DNA of 64,000 nucleotides from Camelimonas fluminis. GTDB lineage: Bacteria; Pseudomonadota; Alphaproteobacteria; Rhizobiales; Beijerinckiaceae. Position numbers and translations under genes: made by a program. The stretch is taken from NCBI RefSeq assembly GCF_014656355.1, contig NZ_BNCG01000001.1, forward strand, positions 363,262 through 427,261, read 5' to 3'. Position 1 is the stretch's first letter. Each line of letters begins with the position of its first letter. The notes under the pieces are model-generated. The model ran no database searches. It saw only the letters and a program-made list of their open reading frames with translations, and was not told the DNA's origin. Positions 1 to 9,109 of the stretch are shown here, one piece after another.

Positions 1-937
1 GTTTGCTCTGGGCGCCGGTGACCACGTCGAAGGTGACGACGCCGTGATATTTGTCGGCGGAGGCTTCAGCCGGAGCGTAGCCCTTGCCCTTCTGGGTCAC
101 CACATGCACCAGGATCGGGCCATTTTCGGCGTCACGCACATTCTTCAGCACCGGCAGCAGGTGCTCCAGATTGTGGCCGTCGATCGGGCCGACGTAGAAG
201 AAGCCCAATTCCTCGAACAGGGTGCCGCCGGTCAGCATGCCGCGGGCGTACTCCTCGGCGCGCTGGGCGTTGCGGTAGAAGAAACGCGGCAGCTTGCTGG
301 CGAGCTGCTTGCCGATTTCGCGCAGGGAGCGGTAGGCGCCCCCTGACACCAGCCGGGCCAGGTAGGCCGACATGGCGCCCACCGGCGGGGCGATCGACAT
401 GTCGTTGTCGTTGAGAATGACAATGAGCCGCTCGCCGCGCGCGCCAGCGTTGTTCATGGCCTCGTAGGCCATGCCGGCGGACATGGCGCCGTCGCCAATG
501 ACGCACACCACGTTGCGCCGCTCGCCCTTCAGCTCGCTGGCCACCGCCATGCCGAGGCCGGCGGAAATCGAAGTGGACGAGTGGGCGGCGCCGAAGGGGT
601 CGTATTCGCTCTCGGACCGTTTGGTGAAGCCGGAGAGGCCATTAACCTGGCGCAGGGTGCGGATGCGGTCGCGCCGTCCGGTCAGGATTTTGTGCGGATA
701 GGCCTGGTGGCCGACGTCCCAGATAATGCGGTCGTCCGGCGTGTTGAAGACATAATGGAGGGCGACGGTCAGCTCGACCACGCCAAGCCCGGCGCCAAGA
801 TGGCCGCCGGTGACCGAGACCGCATCAATGGTTTCGGCGCGCAGTTCGTCGGCGATCTGCGGCAGATCGCTTTCGGGGAACGCCCGCAGGTCGGCGGGGA
901 TGCGCACTTGATCGAGGAGCGGGGTCTCGACTGCCAA
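1..937 (-). CDS. dxs: 1-deoxy-D-xylulose-5-phosphate synthase, N-terminal part (3' end outside window)
   Basis: DXS joins pyruvate and glyceraldehyde 3-phosphate to make DXP, the first step of the MEP isoprenoid pathway and a precursor for thiamine and pyridoxal synthesis. About 312 codons are visible, roughly the first half of the enzyme. The thiamine-diphosphate motif GDGAMSAG starts at residue 148 and is followed by the Asn-rich end of that motif. A family-typical [12 protein letters not shown] segment near residue 46 carries the catalytic-type His. I chose a TTG start at 937 because GAAGG lies 7 bases upstream; an in-frame TTG at 952 is the alternative and a TAA closes the frame just before it. 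The C-terminal transketolase domains lie beyond the left edge. xseB is immediately upstream, an arrangement common in Hyphomicrobiales. Confidence 0.96.
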   Translation of the reverse strand, partial: MAVETPLLDQVRIPADLRAFPESDLPQIADELRAETIDAVSVTGGHLGAGLGVVELTVALHYVFNTPDDRIIWDVGHQAYPHKILTGRRDRIRTLRQVNGLSGFTKRSESEYDPFGAAHSSTSISAGLGMAVASELKGERRNVVCVIGDGAMSAGMAYEAMNNAGARGERLIVILNDNDMSIAPPVGAMSAYLARLVSGGAYRSLREIGKQLASKLPRFFYRNAQRAEEYARGMLTGGTLFEELGFFYVGPIDGHNLEHLLPVLKNVRDAENGPILVHVVTQKGKGYAPAEASADKYHGVVTFDVVTGAQSK

Positions 938-1093
938 AGTAGATACCTTCAACCGTTTGCCGCGTTACGGATTCTGCAGAAACGGGGGAACCCGCGCGCC
1001 CCCAGGACATAAGCCTTCACGAGCCGCAGGTCAAAGCCCGCGCGACGCGGCGTCACGCCGCCCGAGGCCGGGCCTGCCGTTCCGGCTCCTGTC

Positions 1094-1372
1094 CTATTCC
1101 TGCGGATCCAGCGGAACCACGCCCGTTGGGGCGCCGTCCGGACCAAGCGCGATCTTCTCGATCCGGGCTTCAGCGTTGCGCAGCAGCGTTTCGCAATGGC
1201 GCTTCAGCGCCTCGCCGCGTTCGAAGATGGCGATCGATTCCTCCAGCTCGACCCGCCCTTCCTCCAGCCGGCGCACGATGGCCTCCAGCTCGGACATGGC
1301 GGCCTCGAACGGCAGCGTGGCAATGTCGCTGACGCGGGCTTCTCCGGATTTTCCGGGCACTGGTTCGGTCAT
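1094..1372 (-). CDS. xseB: exodeoxyribonuclease VII small subunit
   Basis: The 92-residue product matches the small subunit of exonuclease VII, which binds the XseA catalytic subunit in several copies and helps degrade single-stranded DNA to short oligonucleotides in the cytoplasm. The family core is clear at residues 20-75: [18 protein letters not shown] followed by [18 protein letters not shown]. It is a short helical protein of typical length, with about 20 extra residues at each end. It lies just upstream of dxs on the same strand, so the two may be cotranscribed. The large subunit is not in this window. It starts at an ordinary ATG. Confidence 0.95.
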   Translation of the reverse strand: MTEPVPGKSGEARVSDIATLPFEAAMSELEAIVRRLEEGRVELEESIAIFERGEALKRHCETLLRNAEARIEKIALGPDGAPTGVVPLDPQE

Positions 1373-1411
1373 CTCGGCCTGTTTCCTTCGCGCCTTCCAA
1401 AGACGGCCCTT

Positions 1412-4222
1412 TTACGCGGAAACGTCGTCGTCCGCACCCCCGGCGCGCTCCTGGCGCGACGACGGGGGATACAGCAGCAACTGATAGGCTCGGGCGATGC
1501 CGATCAGCACCAGGCCAAGCCCGATGAACGACAGGGCGCGCCAGACGCCGTCGAGATTGGCCATGTCGAACAGGAAGGCCTTGAGCACCGCCGCGACGAT
1601 GAAGGGCGCCGATGCAAGGCGCGCCAGACGCCGCTGGCGCAACAGGCCCCAAGCCAGCAGGCCGACGCCGATGACCAGCAGGGCGGCGGTGTAGCACCAC
1701 CACTCCGCCTCGCCGGCATTCCGCCATATGGAGAGCACGGGCCCCTGGAAATAACGGCGGATGGCCAGCATCACCCATGCGGTGAACAGCGCGAGGCCGA
1801 GCACGGCGGTCGCCAGGGTGCGCCAGCGCGGCCAGCAGGCCCGGTTCAGCGCTGCGAGGCTGCCGGCGATGAGCGCCGGGATGAGGTAAGCCGGGATCAG
1901 CGAATTGAACAGGGCGCCGCCAATCACGACTTCACCCGTGAACAGCGGATTGACGAGCACGAACAGGCCCATGACGATCAGCCCCGTCGAAACGGCCATG
2001 AACGCCAGGCTGGCGACGCGATAGACTGGATCGGACCTTCGCCGGTTCATGCGCGACAGGGCCAGCGAGAACAGCAGGGAACTGCTGGCCAGCAGTCCGG
2101 TTTCGAGGTGATCGGACGCGACGCGGAACGGATCGCCGCCGTTGAGGGCGTGGCGGATCTCGAACAGGACGAGCAGCGCCGAGAAGATGATGGCGAGGCT
2201 TTCGCACAGGCCGGTGATCCGGTCGCGGCGGTGGCGCGCCAGCAACGTGGACGCGGCCCAAAAGGCCAGGGCCGGGACGCCATAGCCCCAGAGCAGCCAG
2301 TTGAACACCGGCGTCGTTCCCATGGCGCCATGGGCGGCGATGGCCGGGTTCCAGGCCAGACGGCCGAGGATCAGCAGGCCAAGGGCGCCCACCGCGTAGC
2401 GCAGGGCGGGAAGCTCAAGCCGCGCCGCCACCCAGGCCGCGCCCGCCGCCGCGAGGGCGAAGGCCACGGTCAGCATGCCCTTGTCGAGCGCGAAGGTGAG
2501 GCCCAGGGCAACGGCGGCGACAACCCCGGAGGCGATGGCGCCGACAGCAAGCCGCCAGTTGGGCGATGCGCTTTCCGGCCCGGCGCGCAGCCGCGCCGTT
2601 AGCGCCACGCCGGCGAGGGCCAGAGCGGCGGCGACAATGGCGAAAGGAATGCTGACCGCGAAACCGGCGATCTTCATCCACACCACGGTCATGACGCCGA
2701 GCGGCGTCAGCGTCGCCGCGGCGGCGTAGCTGGCGGCGGCGAACAGGGGCAGTTCACGCCCGGCCAGCAGCCGGCGCAGGGCGCCGGCGGCGATGGCGAG
2801 GCCGGCGACGATGGCGAAGCCAAGGTAGACCGTCAGGTTCTCCGGCATCGGATGGGAGCCGACGCCGCCGGGGGCGAGGGTTTGCGGCTCCTCCATGGCG
2901 AGCGCCACGACGCGCCAGTTCCACAAGGCGCCGGCGGCCGCCACGCCGGCCAGCGCCGTTGCTGGCGCCACGGCGGCGACGCGCCAGCCAGCAGCAAACA
3001 GCAGGCCGGCCATGGCGCCGCCAGTAAGCATGCGCGCCGCCGGCGTCAGCGGCAGGTCGGATGCTGCGAAGCCCAACGCCGTGAACGTGACCAGCACCGT
3101 GAGCGCGAACCAGTCCGGCCGCGCCTCTGCGTCCGGCGTGCGCCAGTGCGGCTCCACCGCCAGCACGGCGGCGGCCAGCAGCAACTGGATGATGACGTGG
3201 GCATTGATGGCGAGCGGCGCGTCATGGCCGGCGGCGACCAGCGCCAGACCCCACAGCCACGCGCCGACAGCGGCGGCGATGGCCAGCCAGCGCCAGCGCC
3301 GGATGCGGGCAAGAGCGTAGGCGGCGCTAACCACAACAGCGAGATAAAGCGTCAGCGCCCAGTGATTGGGCTGGTTCGACGAGACCAGCAACGGCGCCGC
3401 GAGGGCGGCCGGCAGACCGAGCGCGGCCAGCGCCGGGCCCTGTAGCGCCGCGCTGAACATGGCGAGCACCGCAACGACGCCGAGAGTGACGAAGGCCAGC
3501 GCCGGTCCGATGAAAGCGTAGAGCGCGTAAGCGGCGTAGACCGAGCCGAATATGGTCGCGGCGCCGGCGGCGGTAAGGGCGGCGGGCGCGCCGGGCGCGG
3601 CGAAGGGATGATCGGCGACAGCCACAGCCCGGCCGGCGCGCAGGTCGCGGCGCCGCAGCCATTCGCCGGCGCCGGTCAGTCCAAGGCCAAGCGCCAGCCC
3701 GAGCAGCACGCGCGCCGCAGGCCCGAAATAGCCCTCCTCGATGCTGAAGCGAACCAGCATCAGGCCGCCGACCGCAAGGGCAAGGGCGCCGACCCAGACG
3801 CTCCAGCGTGCGCCCAGCTTTTCTTCGAGACTGCGGCCTTCGCCTTTTGGCTTGCGGGATGCAGGAGATGCGGGGGCGGCGCCCTGGCTCTGGCCGGCCG
3901 TCGCAGGTTTTGGCGGCGCGGCGGCGGGAGCGTCCGACGGCGCAGCGGAGCCTGGATCGATGGCGGGTTTCTGGAGGCTGGCGGCGCCTGGGGTTGGGAG
4001 GGCTTCAGCGGGCGGCGCGGTGGGCGTCTGTTGCGGGGCGGCCCGGGCTGCGGTGGTTTCGGGCGCGGCCCTGAGCTGGGTGATGGTCTGCTCAAGCCGC
4101 ATCACCCGGGCTTCCAGCAGGGAGGCGCGGTTGCGGGCGCCGATGCTCAGGGCCAGAGCGACAATGGCAATGACCGGAATGGACAATACGAGCAGGACGA
4201 GAAGTGTCAGTTCGCTGTCCAA
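1412..4222 (-). CDS. DUF2339 polytopic membrane protein
   Basis: This 936-residue protein belongs to the DUF2339 family of very large multi-spanning inner-membrane proteins, whose biochemical role is unknown. Residues 5-27 form one membrane segment and residues 32-52 look like a short coiled coil. A Pro/Ala-rich linker follows to about residue 130. The diagnostic motif LEEKLGARWSVWVGALAL then opens a long array of closely spaced hydrophobic segments that runs to the C-terminus. The start is a TTG at 4222, chosen because AAGGGA lies about 8 bases upstream. Its end is 39 bases from the xseB start, so the two could share a transcript. Function is not assigned. Confidence 0.88.
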   Translation of the reverse strand: MDSELTLLVLLVLSIPVIAIVALALSIGARNRASLLEARVMRLEQTITQLRAAPETTAARAAPQQTPTAPPAEALPTPGAASLQKPAIDPGSAAPSDAPAAAPPKPATAGQSQGAAPASPASRKPKGEGRSLEEKLGARWSVWVGALALAVGGLMLVRFSIEEGYFGPAARVLLGLALGLGLTGAGEWLRRRDLRAGRAVAVADHPFAAPGAPAALTAAGAATIFGSVYAAYALYAFIGPALAFVTLGVVAVLAMFSAALQGPALAALGLPAALAAPLLVSSNQPNHWALTLYLAVVVSAAYALARIRRWRWLAIAAAVGAWLWGLALVAAGHDAPLAINAHVIIQLLLAAAVLAVEPHWRTPDAEARPDWFALTVLVTFTALGFAASDLPLTPAARMLTGGAMAGLLFAAGWRVAAVAPATALAGVAAAGALWNWRVVALAMEEPQTLAPGGVGSHPMPENLTVYLGFAIVAGLAIAAGALRRLLAGRELPLFAAASYAAAATLTPLGVMTVVWMKIAGFAVSIPFAIVAAALALAGVALTARLRAGPESASPNWRLAVGAIASGVVAAVALGLTFALDKGMLTVAFALAAAGAAWVAARLELPALRYAVGALGLLILGRLAWNPAIAAHGAMGTTPVFNWLLWGYGVPALAFWAASTLLARHRRDRITGLCESLAIIFSALLVLFEIRHALNGGDPFRVASDHLETGLLASSSLLFSLALSRMNRRRSDPVYRVASLAFMAVSTGLIVMGLFVLVNPLFTGEVVIGGALFNSLIPAYLIPALIAGSLAALNRACWPRWRTLATAVLGLALFTAWVMLAIRRYFQGPVLSIWRNAGEAEWWCYTAALLVIGVGLLAWGLLRQRRLARLASAPFIVAAVLKAFLFDMANLDGVWRALSFIGLGLVLIGIARAYQLLLYPPSSRQERAGGADDDVSA

Positions 4223-4807
4223 GATTGTTTCCCTTCGCGGTCATCTGTCGGTTTGGGGGATTTCTTATCCGCAAATGGCCTGGATTGTGAAATCTGGCGG
4301 GCGGGCGTTTGGCGTCCGTTCCGTGACGGCGGCGGGGTTTGGTGGCGATCCGGCGGAAAACCTGATTCAGCCGGGGCGGCTATGACGTTGGTGATGCGGG
4401 GTTTTTGCGCGATCCTGTTGCCCGCCCCCGTCGCCCGGCGCCTTGCTGGCGCCGCCCGCTCACAAAATGGTCAGGGGGCGCGACCCGCAGCATACAAGGG
4501 CAGGCCGCCAGGTTCCGGGGTGCATTGGCGATATTTTACTCACTCCGGTCCAGGTTCTTCATAGCGATGGAGCGTCGCGCCGGATCAGGCGCGACCCATT
4601 TGCGCGCAATCCCTCATGTTCTGATTCAGAATCGCTGTTCGCCGACAAGTCATTGGCGGCGGCGGGAAAACGTCGTCCGGGTTCTGTCGCCCATGGCCCG
4701 GTTGCGTCTGGGAAAACTGCGAATTCGTCCGGGGAGCCTGGCAGGCCAGGGCGTCCCCTTGGGAAATGAATCGGGATTTTCCACTATCCCATTGAATATA
4801 TGCGCTT
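4223..4807. other. 585-bp intergenic region, no gene supported
   Basis: This gap separates the DUF2339 start from the end of the HD-domain gene; both are on the minus strand, so it must hold the DUF2339 promoter. Reading frames here have no recognisable protein, poor start context and composition typical of chance frames. I see no strong terminator or repeat. Confidence 0.5.
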
Positions 4808-5473
4808 TCATGGCGTGGCGCGGGCACTGTCCGGTTGGTCGGCGTCGTGAACTTCGGCCAGGGCCGCCGCCTCGCACAGGCCGCCAAAACGTTGCAGAAA
4901 GCGCTGGCTGGCGTCGTCGGCGCTCCACGGGGCGAGAAAATCGTCGATGGCGAAGGACAGGGGTAGCGGCGGGCCGAACAGGGCGCTGGCTTCCTCCGCG
5001 TCGAAGCCCGCCAGCCGGACCGCTTCATGCCAGGCCGACTGGCGGTCAGCCTGTTTGACGATGCGATGGATCAGCGGCGCGGTCCGCGCTGGCAGGCCGA
5101 AGCGGCGATGCACCGCCTCCTGAAGCCGTAGTTCGACCCGGCCATAGTCGTCGCCGAGCACGGCCTTGAACGGCGAGATCATATCGCCGATGACATATTC
5201 CGGCGCGTCATGCAGCAGCACCGTCAGCCGGCCCTTGCGCGACAGGTGTGGGTGCAGGTCGGCGGCGATGGCCTCGACGAACACGCAATGCTGGGCGACT
5301 GAAAAAATCGCCGGCCCCAGGGTTTGACCATTCCAGCGCGCCACCCTGGCCAGGCCGTGGGCGATGTCGGCGATCTCGATATCCAGCGGCGACGGATCGA
5401 GCAGATCGAGCCGGCGACCGGACAGCATGCGTTGCCAAGCGCGTGAGGGAGCCGGAGTGTGTTTGCGCGTCAA
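4808..5473 (-). CDS. HD-domain phosphohydrolase, YfbR-like
   Basis: The protein of about 221 residues is a COG1896-type HD hydrolase, the group that includes the 5'-deoxynucleotidase YfbR. Metal-ligand motifs are visible: an early His in FSVAQHCVFVEAIA, the HD pair in LLHDAPEYVIGDM, and a later Asp in RIVKQADRQSA. Substrate is not determined by the sequence; nucleotides are the known substrates of the family. I chose a TTG start at 5473, with AGGAA 8 bases upstream, because family similarity begins near the segment LDLLDPSPLDIEIADIAHG. The frame is open up to 5692, but that extra 73-residue N-terminus is low-complexity and spans a tandem duplication, so it is probably not translated. Confidence 0.82.
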   Translation of the reverse strand: MTRKHTPAPSRAWQRMLSGRRLDLLDPSPLDIEIADIAHGLARVARWNGQTLGPAIFSVAQHCVFVEAIAADLHPHLSRKGRLTVLLHDAPEYVIGDMISPFKAVLGDDYGRVELRLQEAVHRRFGLPARTAPLIHRIVKQADRQSAWHEAVRLAGFDAEEASALFGPPLPLSFAIDDFLAPWSADDASQRFLQRFGGLCEAAALAEVHDADQPDSARATP

Positions 5474-5559
5474 GGGCGGTGTTCCTGAGCAGCTTTTCCT
5501 GGACAAATTTGCCAGCGCTGGAAAATCATCAAGACGACGGCCGTGTGGCCGGAGGCCAG

Positions 5560-5589
5560 GTAAAGCCCATTCATGTAAAGCCCATTCAT
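5560..5589. repeat. perfect 15-bp tandem duplication
   Basis: The 15-base unit GTAAAGCCCATTCAT occurs twice head to tail with no spacer. It lies in the spacer between tag and the HD-domain gene, upstream of the start I prefer for the HD gene. It looks like a recent slippage duplication. Confidence 0.85.
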
Positions 5590-5772
5590 GCCGAACCGGC
5601 ATTTTCCCGGATCTGGCGTGTTTGGGCGCATGCGCGTTCCGGCGCGGAGCCCGACGCGCTTGCCCGGATCCGGCCAGAGCAAAATCCGTCATGCTGAACC
5701 GGGGATTTGCTCTATCTTTTTGAAATAACGCACTATTTCATTTCAGGCGTCGTCCGTTCCGCCGGGAATGCT

Positions 5773-6447
5773 TCAAGCGGACGCCACGCCGCTGTCGCAA
5801 CGCAGTGATCCTGCACTGGCGTTTCCAGCGCAGGCGGCGCATTCGCCGTGGCGGTAACAATCCACCAGATGGTCGTTGACCATGCCCACCGCCTGCATGA
5901 AGGCGTAGGTGATGGTGGGGCCGCAGAACTTGAAACCGCGCGCCTTCAGCTCTTTCGACATGCGCCGGGAGGCCTCGCTTTCCGTTGGCGCATCGGCGCG
6001 GGAGCGCAGGCCGTTCTGCACCGGAACGCCATCGACAAAATCCCACAAGAATTGTGAAAAGCCCTGACGTTCCTGAATGTCGAGCCAGACGCGGGCGCTG
6101 GCGATGGTTCCAGCGATCTTGGCGCGATTGCGCACGATGCCCGCATCGTTCATCAACCGGGCCACGTCGTCGTCGTCAAAACGGGCGATGGCCTCCGGCT
6201 CGAAACTGGCGAAGGCGCTGCGGAAACCGTCGCGCTTGCGCAGGATGGTGATCCACGACAGGCCAGCCTGGAAACCGTCGAGAATCAGCTTTTCAAACAG
6301 GGCGCGGTCGTCGTGCTCCGGCACGCCCCATTCCTCATCGTGGTAAGCAACGTAAAGCGGATCGGTTCCGGGCCACCAGCAACGGGCGCGGCCGTCGCCG
6401 TGGATGATCAGATCATTGCCGGTGGAGGCTTCGCCGGTTTCCGCCAC
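5773..6447 (-). CDS. tag: DNA-3-methyladenine glycosylase I
   Basis: Tag excises 3-methyladenine from alkylated DNA as the first step of base excision repair. The 224-residue protein has the family zinc ligands in place: Cys23 in RCWWPG, His36 in YVAYHDEEWG, and His193 and Cys197 in MVNDHLVDCYRH. The aromatic base-binding region around GLSWITILRKRDGFR is also present. The start is a GTG at 6447 with AAGGG 8 bases upstream. The last 20 or so residues contain an extra ECAACAG segment beyond the canonical enzyme. A small 6-bp inverted repeat, GAAATA/TATTTC at 5722-5739, lies just after the stop. Confidence 0.95.
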   Translation of the reverse strand: MAETGEASTGNDLIIHGDGRARCWWPGTDPLYVAYHDEEWGVPEHDDRALFEKLILDGFQAGLSWITILRKRDGFRSAFASFEPEAIARFDDDDVARLMNDAGIVRNRAKIAGTIASARVWLDIQERQGFSQFLWDFVDGVPVQNGLRSRADAPTESEASRRMSKELKARGFKFCGPTITYAFMQAVGMVNDHLVDCYRHGECAACAGNASAGSLRCDSGVASA

Positions 6448-6535
6448 GATCCATTCCCTTGCATCAGAAGTTATCGTCCGCCATTGAAGAACATATAAGG
6501 AACAAATGCAAGGCCCGACGCCTCGCTTCCGCTGC

Positions 6536-7426
6536 TCAGTCCCCGGCCATGTCGAAGCTGGCCCAGGTTGGCCTTGTCAGGGCCACAGGCGCGCCGCCGA
6601 CGGTGGGCGTTACATTGTCGGCCAGGGCGTCGGCGTAACGGTCGAGCCGCACCATGGCGATGGCGCCGGCTCCGGCGCGGGCGCGAATGTCGCCGATGCG
6701 TTTTTCGCCGGCCATGATGTCGTCGCCCTGGCTGACGGCGGCGGCTTCTTCCAGGCGGGCCGCGACCATGCGGGTGCGGGCCGTGCCGCGGTGGTGCATG
6801 CGCGACACCACCTCCTGGCCGACATAGCAGCCCTTGTCGAAGGCGACGCCGCCGAGCTGGTCGAGATCAGCCTCGTGCGGGAACACCTCGCCACAGGCAT
6901 AGTCCGCGCCGCCTTCGGGCACGGCCAGGGCGATGCGGTGGGCGCGCCACGCCGCCATATGGGCCGTATTCGCGTCGACGTCCGCGATCCCGGCCATGGC
7001 CGCGGCCGGCGCGATGGCGCGCTGGCCGAGGGCGGCGAGGCGGGGATCCGTCCAGTCAAGGCCTGGCAGTTGCGGGCCGTCGTCGCTCCAGCGCACGGCG
7101 ATGGCGAAATCGCCGCTACGATCGGCGACAACCACTTTGGCGCGGAGCTTGTAGAAATTCAGCCGTTTGGCCAGGTCGGCGGCGCTGGCGGCCGCGACAT
7201 CGAACAGGAAGCCGCCCTCGTCCAGCCCGGGCAGGCTTCCCGCCGGGGCGTGCACGACGAGAAAGTCGAACAGGATCTTGCCCTGAGGCGTCAGCAGCGC
7301 GCCCAGGCTGGCGTCGCCGGGCTGCAGATGGTCGATATCGCAGGTCACCAGGCCCTGCAGCAGGCCGGCTGCGTCGGCGCCTGTAACGGAAACGACTCCG
7401 CGATCTGACAGATGGGCGACCGGCAT
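6536..7426 (-). CDS. ygfZ: YgfZ/GcvT-fold tetrahydrofolate-dependent Fe-S maturation protein
   Basis: The 296-residue protein belongs to COG0354, a folate-binding family related to the glycine-cleavage T protein that supports synthesis or repair of certain iron-sulfur clusters. The signature KGCYVGQE is complete at residues 198-205, including the functionally important Cys200. An N-terminal segment GDASLGALLTPQGKILFD is also typical. The start ATG at 7426 is preceded by AGGAGAA at a good distance. It is divergent from the amidohydrolase gene at 7663. Family assignment is firm; the gene symbol is by homology to E. coli. Confidence 0.9.
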   Translation of the reverse strand: MPVAHLSDRGVVSVTGADAAGLLQGLVTCDIDHLQPGDASLGALLTPQGKILFDFLVVHAPAGSLPGLDEGGFLFDVAAASAADLAKRLNFYKLRAKVVVADRSGDFAIAVRWSDDGPQLPGLDWTDPRLAALGQRAIAPAAAMAGIADVDANTAHMAAWRAHRIALAVPEGGADYACGEVFPHEADLDQLGGVAFDKGCYVGQEVVSRMHHRGTARTRMVAARLEEAAAVSQGDDIMAGEKRIGDIRARAGAGAIAMVRLDRYADALADNVTPTVGGAPVALTRPTWASFDMAGD

Positions 7427-7441
7427 CGGCGTTCTCCTGGA

Positions 7442-7485
7442 GCGTTTTCCAGGGAGGCGGGCGCCGCTTCTCGTCTGGAAAACGC
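7442..7485. repeat. imperfectly spaced inverted repeat in divergent promoter region
   Basis: An 11-bp perfect inverted repeat, GCGTTTTCCAG (7442-7452) and CTGGAAAACGC (7475-7485), flanks a 22-base GC-rich centre. It sits 16 bases upstream of the ygfZ start. Its arms resemble the ends of the dispersed palindromic elements at 15468 and 30761, so it may be a diverged copy rather than an operator. Confidence 0.5.
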
Positions 7486-7662
7486 GTTAATTCAAAGACG
7501 TATAGCGAAAATCCGCTTCAGCCAGGACGGATTCGGCGCTGCGTGAGCGGCGCTTGCGCGCCTGTGCAGGCTGACATAATCCCACCTTGCGCCGGTTCCA
7601 ACATACCGGAATGGTATGGTTCCGGAATGGGCGGACACGACGCAGGCAGGAGAGCAAGGCTG

Positions 7663-8997
7663 ATGGCCGATATTTACGATCTCGTTCTCGCGGGCGGCAA
7701 TGTCGTCAACCAGGATGGCGAGGGCGTGCGCGACGTCGCGGTGCGCGACGGCCGCATCGTGCATATCGGCTCGGTTGACCCGTCGCGGGCCGGGCGCGTC
7801 ATTGATTGCCGTGGCCTGACGATTCTGCCTGGGGTCATCGACACCCAGGTGCACTTCCGTGAGCCGGGGCTCGACCACAAGGAAGACCTGGAAACGGGTT
7901 CGCGCGCCGCTGTCATGGGCGGCGTCACGGCGGTGTTCGAGATGCCGAACACCAATCCGCAGACGGTGACGGCGGAGGCGCTGGCCGACAAGGTGCGACG
8001 CGGCCATCACCGCATGCACTGTGATTTCGCCTTCTGGGTCGGCGGCACGCACGATAACGCCGCCGACATTCCGGAACTGGAGCGTCTGCCCGGCGCCGCC
8101 GGCATCAAGGTGTTCATGGGCTCGTCCACCGGCGATCTGCTGGTGGAGGACGATGAGGGGGTTGGCCGCATCCTGCGCCAGACGCGCCGCCGCGCCGCCT
8201 TCCACTCCGAGGACGAGATGATGCTGCGCGAGCGCAAGGACCTGCGCGTCCCGGGCGATCCGTCGAGTCATCCGGTGTGGCGCTCGGCCGAAGTGGCGTT
8301 GCGTTGCACCAGGCGGCTGGTGCGCATAGCCCGCAATGAGGGCGCGGCGATCCACGTGCTGCACATTTCGACCGCTGATGAGATGCGGTTTCTCGCCGGT
8401 TGCAAGGACGTCGCCTCGTGCGAGGTGACGCCGCATCACCTGACGCTGGCCGGACCGGAAGCCTACGAAAAGCTGGGAACCCTGGTGCAGATGAACCCGC
8501 CGGTGCGCGACGGCGCCCACCGCGCCGGCATCTGGGAGGGCGTGGCCCAGGGCGTGGCCGACATCCTCGGCTCCGACCACGCCCCCCATACGCTTGAAGA
8601 AAAGGCGAAGGCCTATCCGGATTCCCCCTCGGGCATGACCGGGGTGCAGACGCTGGTTCCGACCATGCTCAACCATGTCGCCGCGGGACGCATGACCCTG
8701 GCGCGCTTCGTCGACATGACCAGCGCCGGCCCGGCCCGGCTGTTTGGCGTCGCCCGCAAGGGGCGCATCGCCGTCGGCTATGATGCGGATTTCACCGTCG
8801 TCGACCTGAAGCGCACGGAAACCATCCGCAACGGCTGGATTGCCTCGCGCTGCGCCTGGACGCCCTATGACGGCGTTTCCGTCACGGGCTGGCCCGTGGG
8901 CACGGTGGTGCGCGGCCATGTGGTGATGTGGGAGGGCGATCTGACGACGCCGTCCCAGGGCGAGACGGTGCGCTTCACCCAGGCGCTGCCGCACTGA
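7663..8997 (+). CDS. dihydroorotase-family cyclic amidohydrolase
   Basis: The 444-residue protein is a class I dihydroorotase homologue, which in pyrimidine synthesis interconverts carbamoyl aspartate and dihydroorotate. The carboxylated lysine is present in GIKVFMGSSTG (Lys149), with metal-ligand-type His181 (FHSEDE) and His234 (HVLHIS) and catalytic-type Asp305 (GSDHAPH). The first metal motif reads DTQVHFREPG, so the usual first His of HxH is Gln62. That variant is known in annotated dihydroorotases of alphaproteobacteria, but it leaves activity less certain. I start at ATG 7663, which has a purine-rich AAGG and an upstream GGAG, because the 40 residues before it show no family similarity. 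Confidence 0.85.
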   Translation: MADIYDLVLAGGNVVNQDGEGVRDVAVRDGRIVHIGSVDPSRAGRVIDCRGLTILPGVIDTQVHFREPGLDHKEDLETGSRAAVMGGVTAVFEMPNTNPQTVTAEALADKVRRGHHRMHCDFAFWVGGTHDNAADIPELERLPGAAGIKVFMGSSTGDLLVEDDEGVGRILRQTRRRAAFHSEDEMMLRERKDLRVPGDPSSHPVWRSAEVALRCTRRLVRIARNEGAAIHVLHISTADEMRFLAGCKDVASCEVTPHHLTLAGPEAYEKLGTLVQMNPPVRDGAHRAGIWEGVAQGVADILGSDHAPHTLEEKAKAYPDSPSGMTGVQTLVPTMLNHVAAGRMTLARFVDMTSAGPARLFGVARKGRIAVGYDADFTVVDLKRTETIRNGWIASRCAWTPYDGVSVTGWPVGTVVRGHVVMWEGDLTTPSQGETVRFTQALPH

Positions 8998-9109
8998 CAG
9001 GCAGGCGCCGTCACACGCCGCACGCCAGTGAGGCCGCGCGGCCTGCGCGAGTTGCTGCCCGGCCCGGCGCCGTCTGTCATTGTGGCGGCGTACGGGAATG
9101 GAGCGGGCG

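Noticed and set aside
1196-2602. 468-codon plus-strand frame opposite xseB and the DUF2339 gene
   Set aside because: Its composition is antisense-like and it overlaps two genes with family support.
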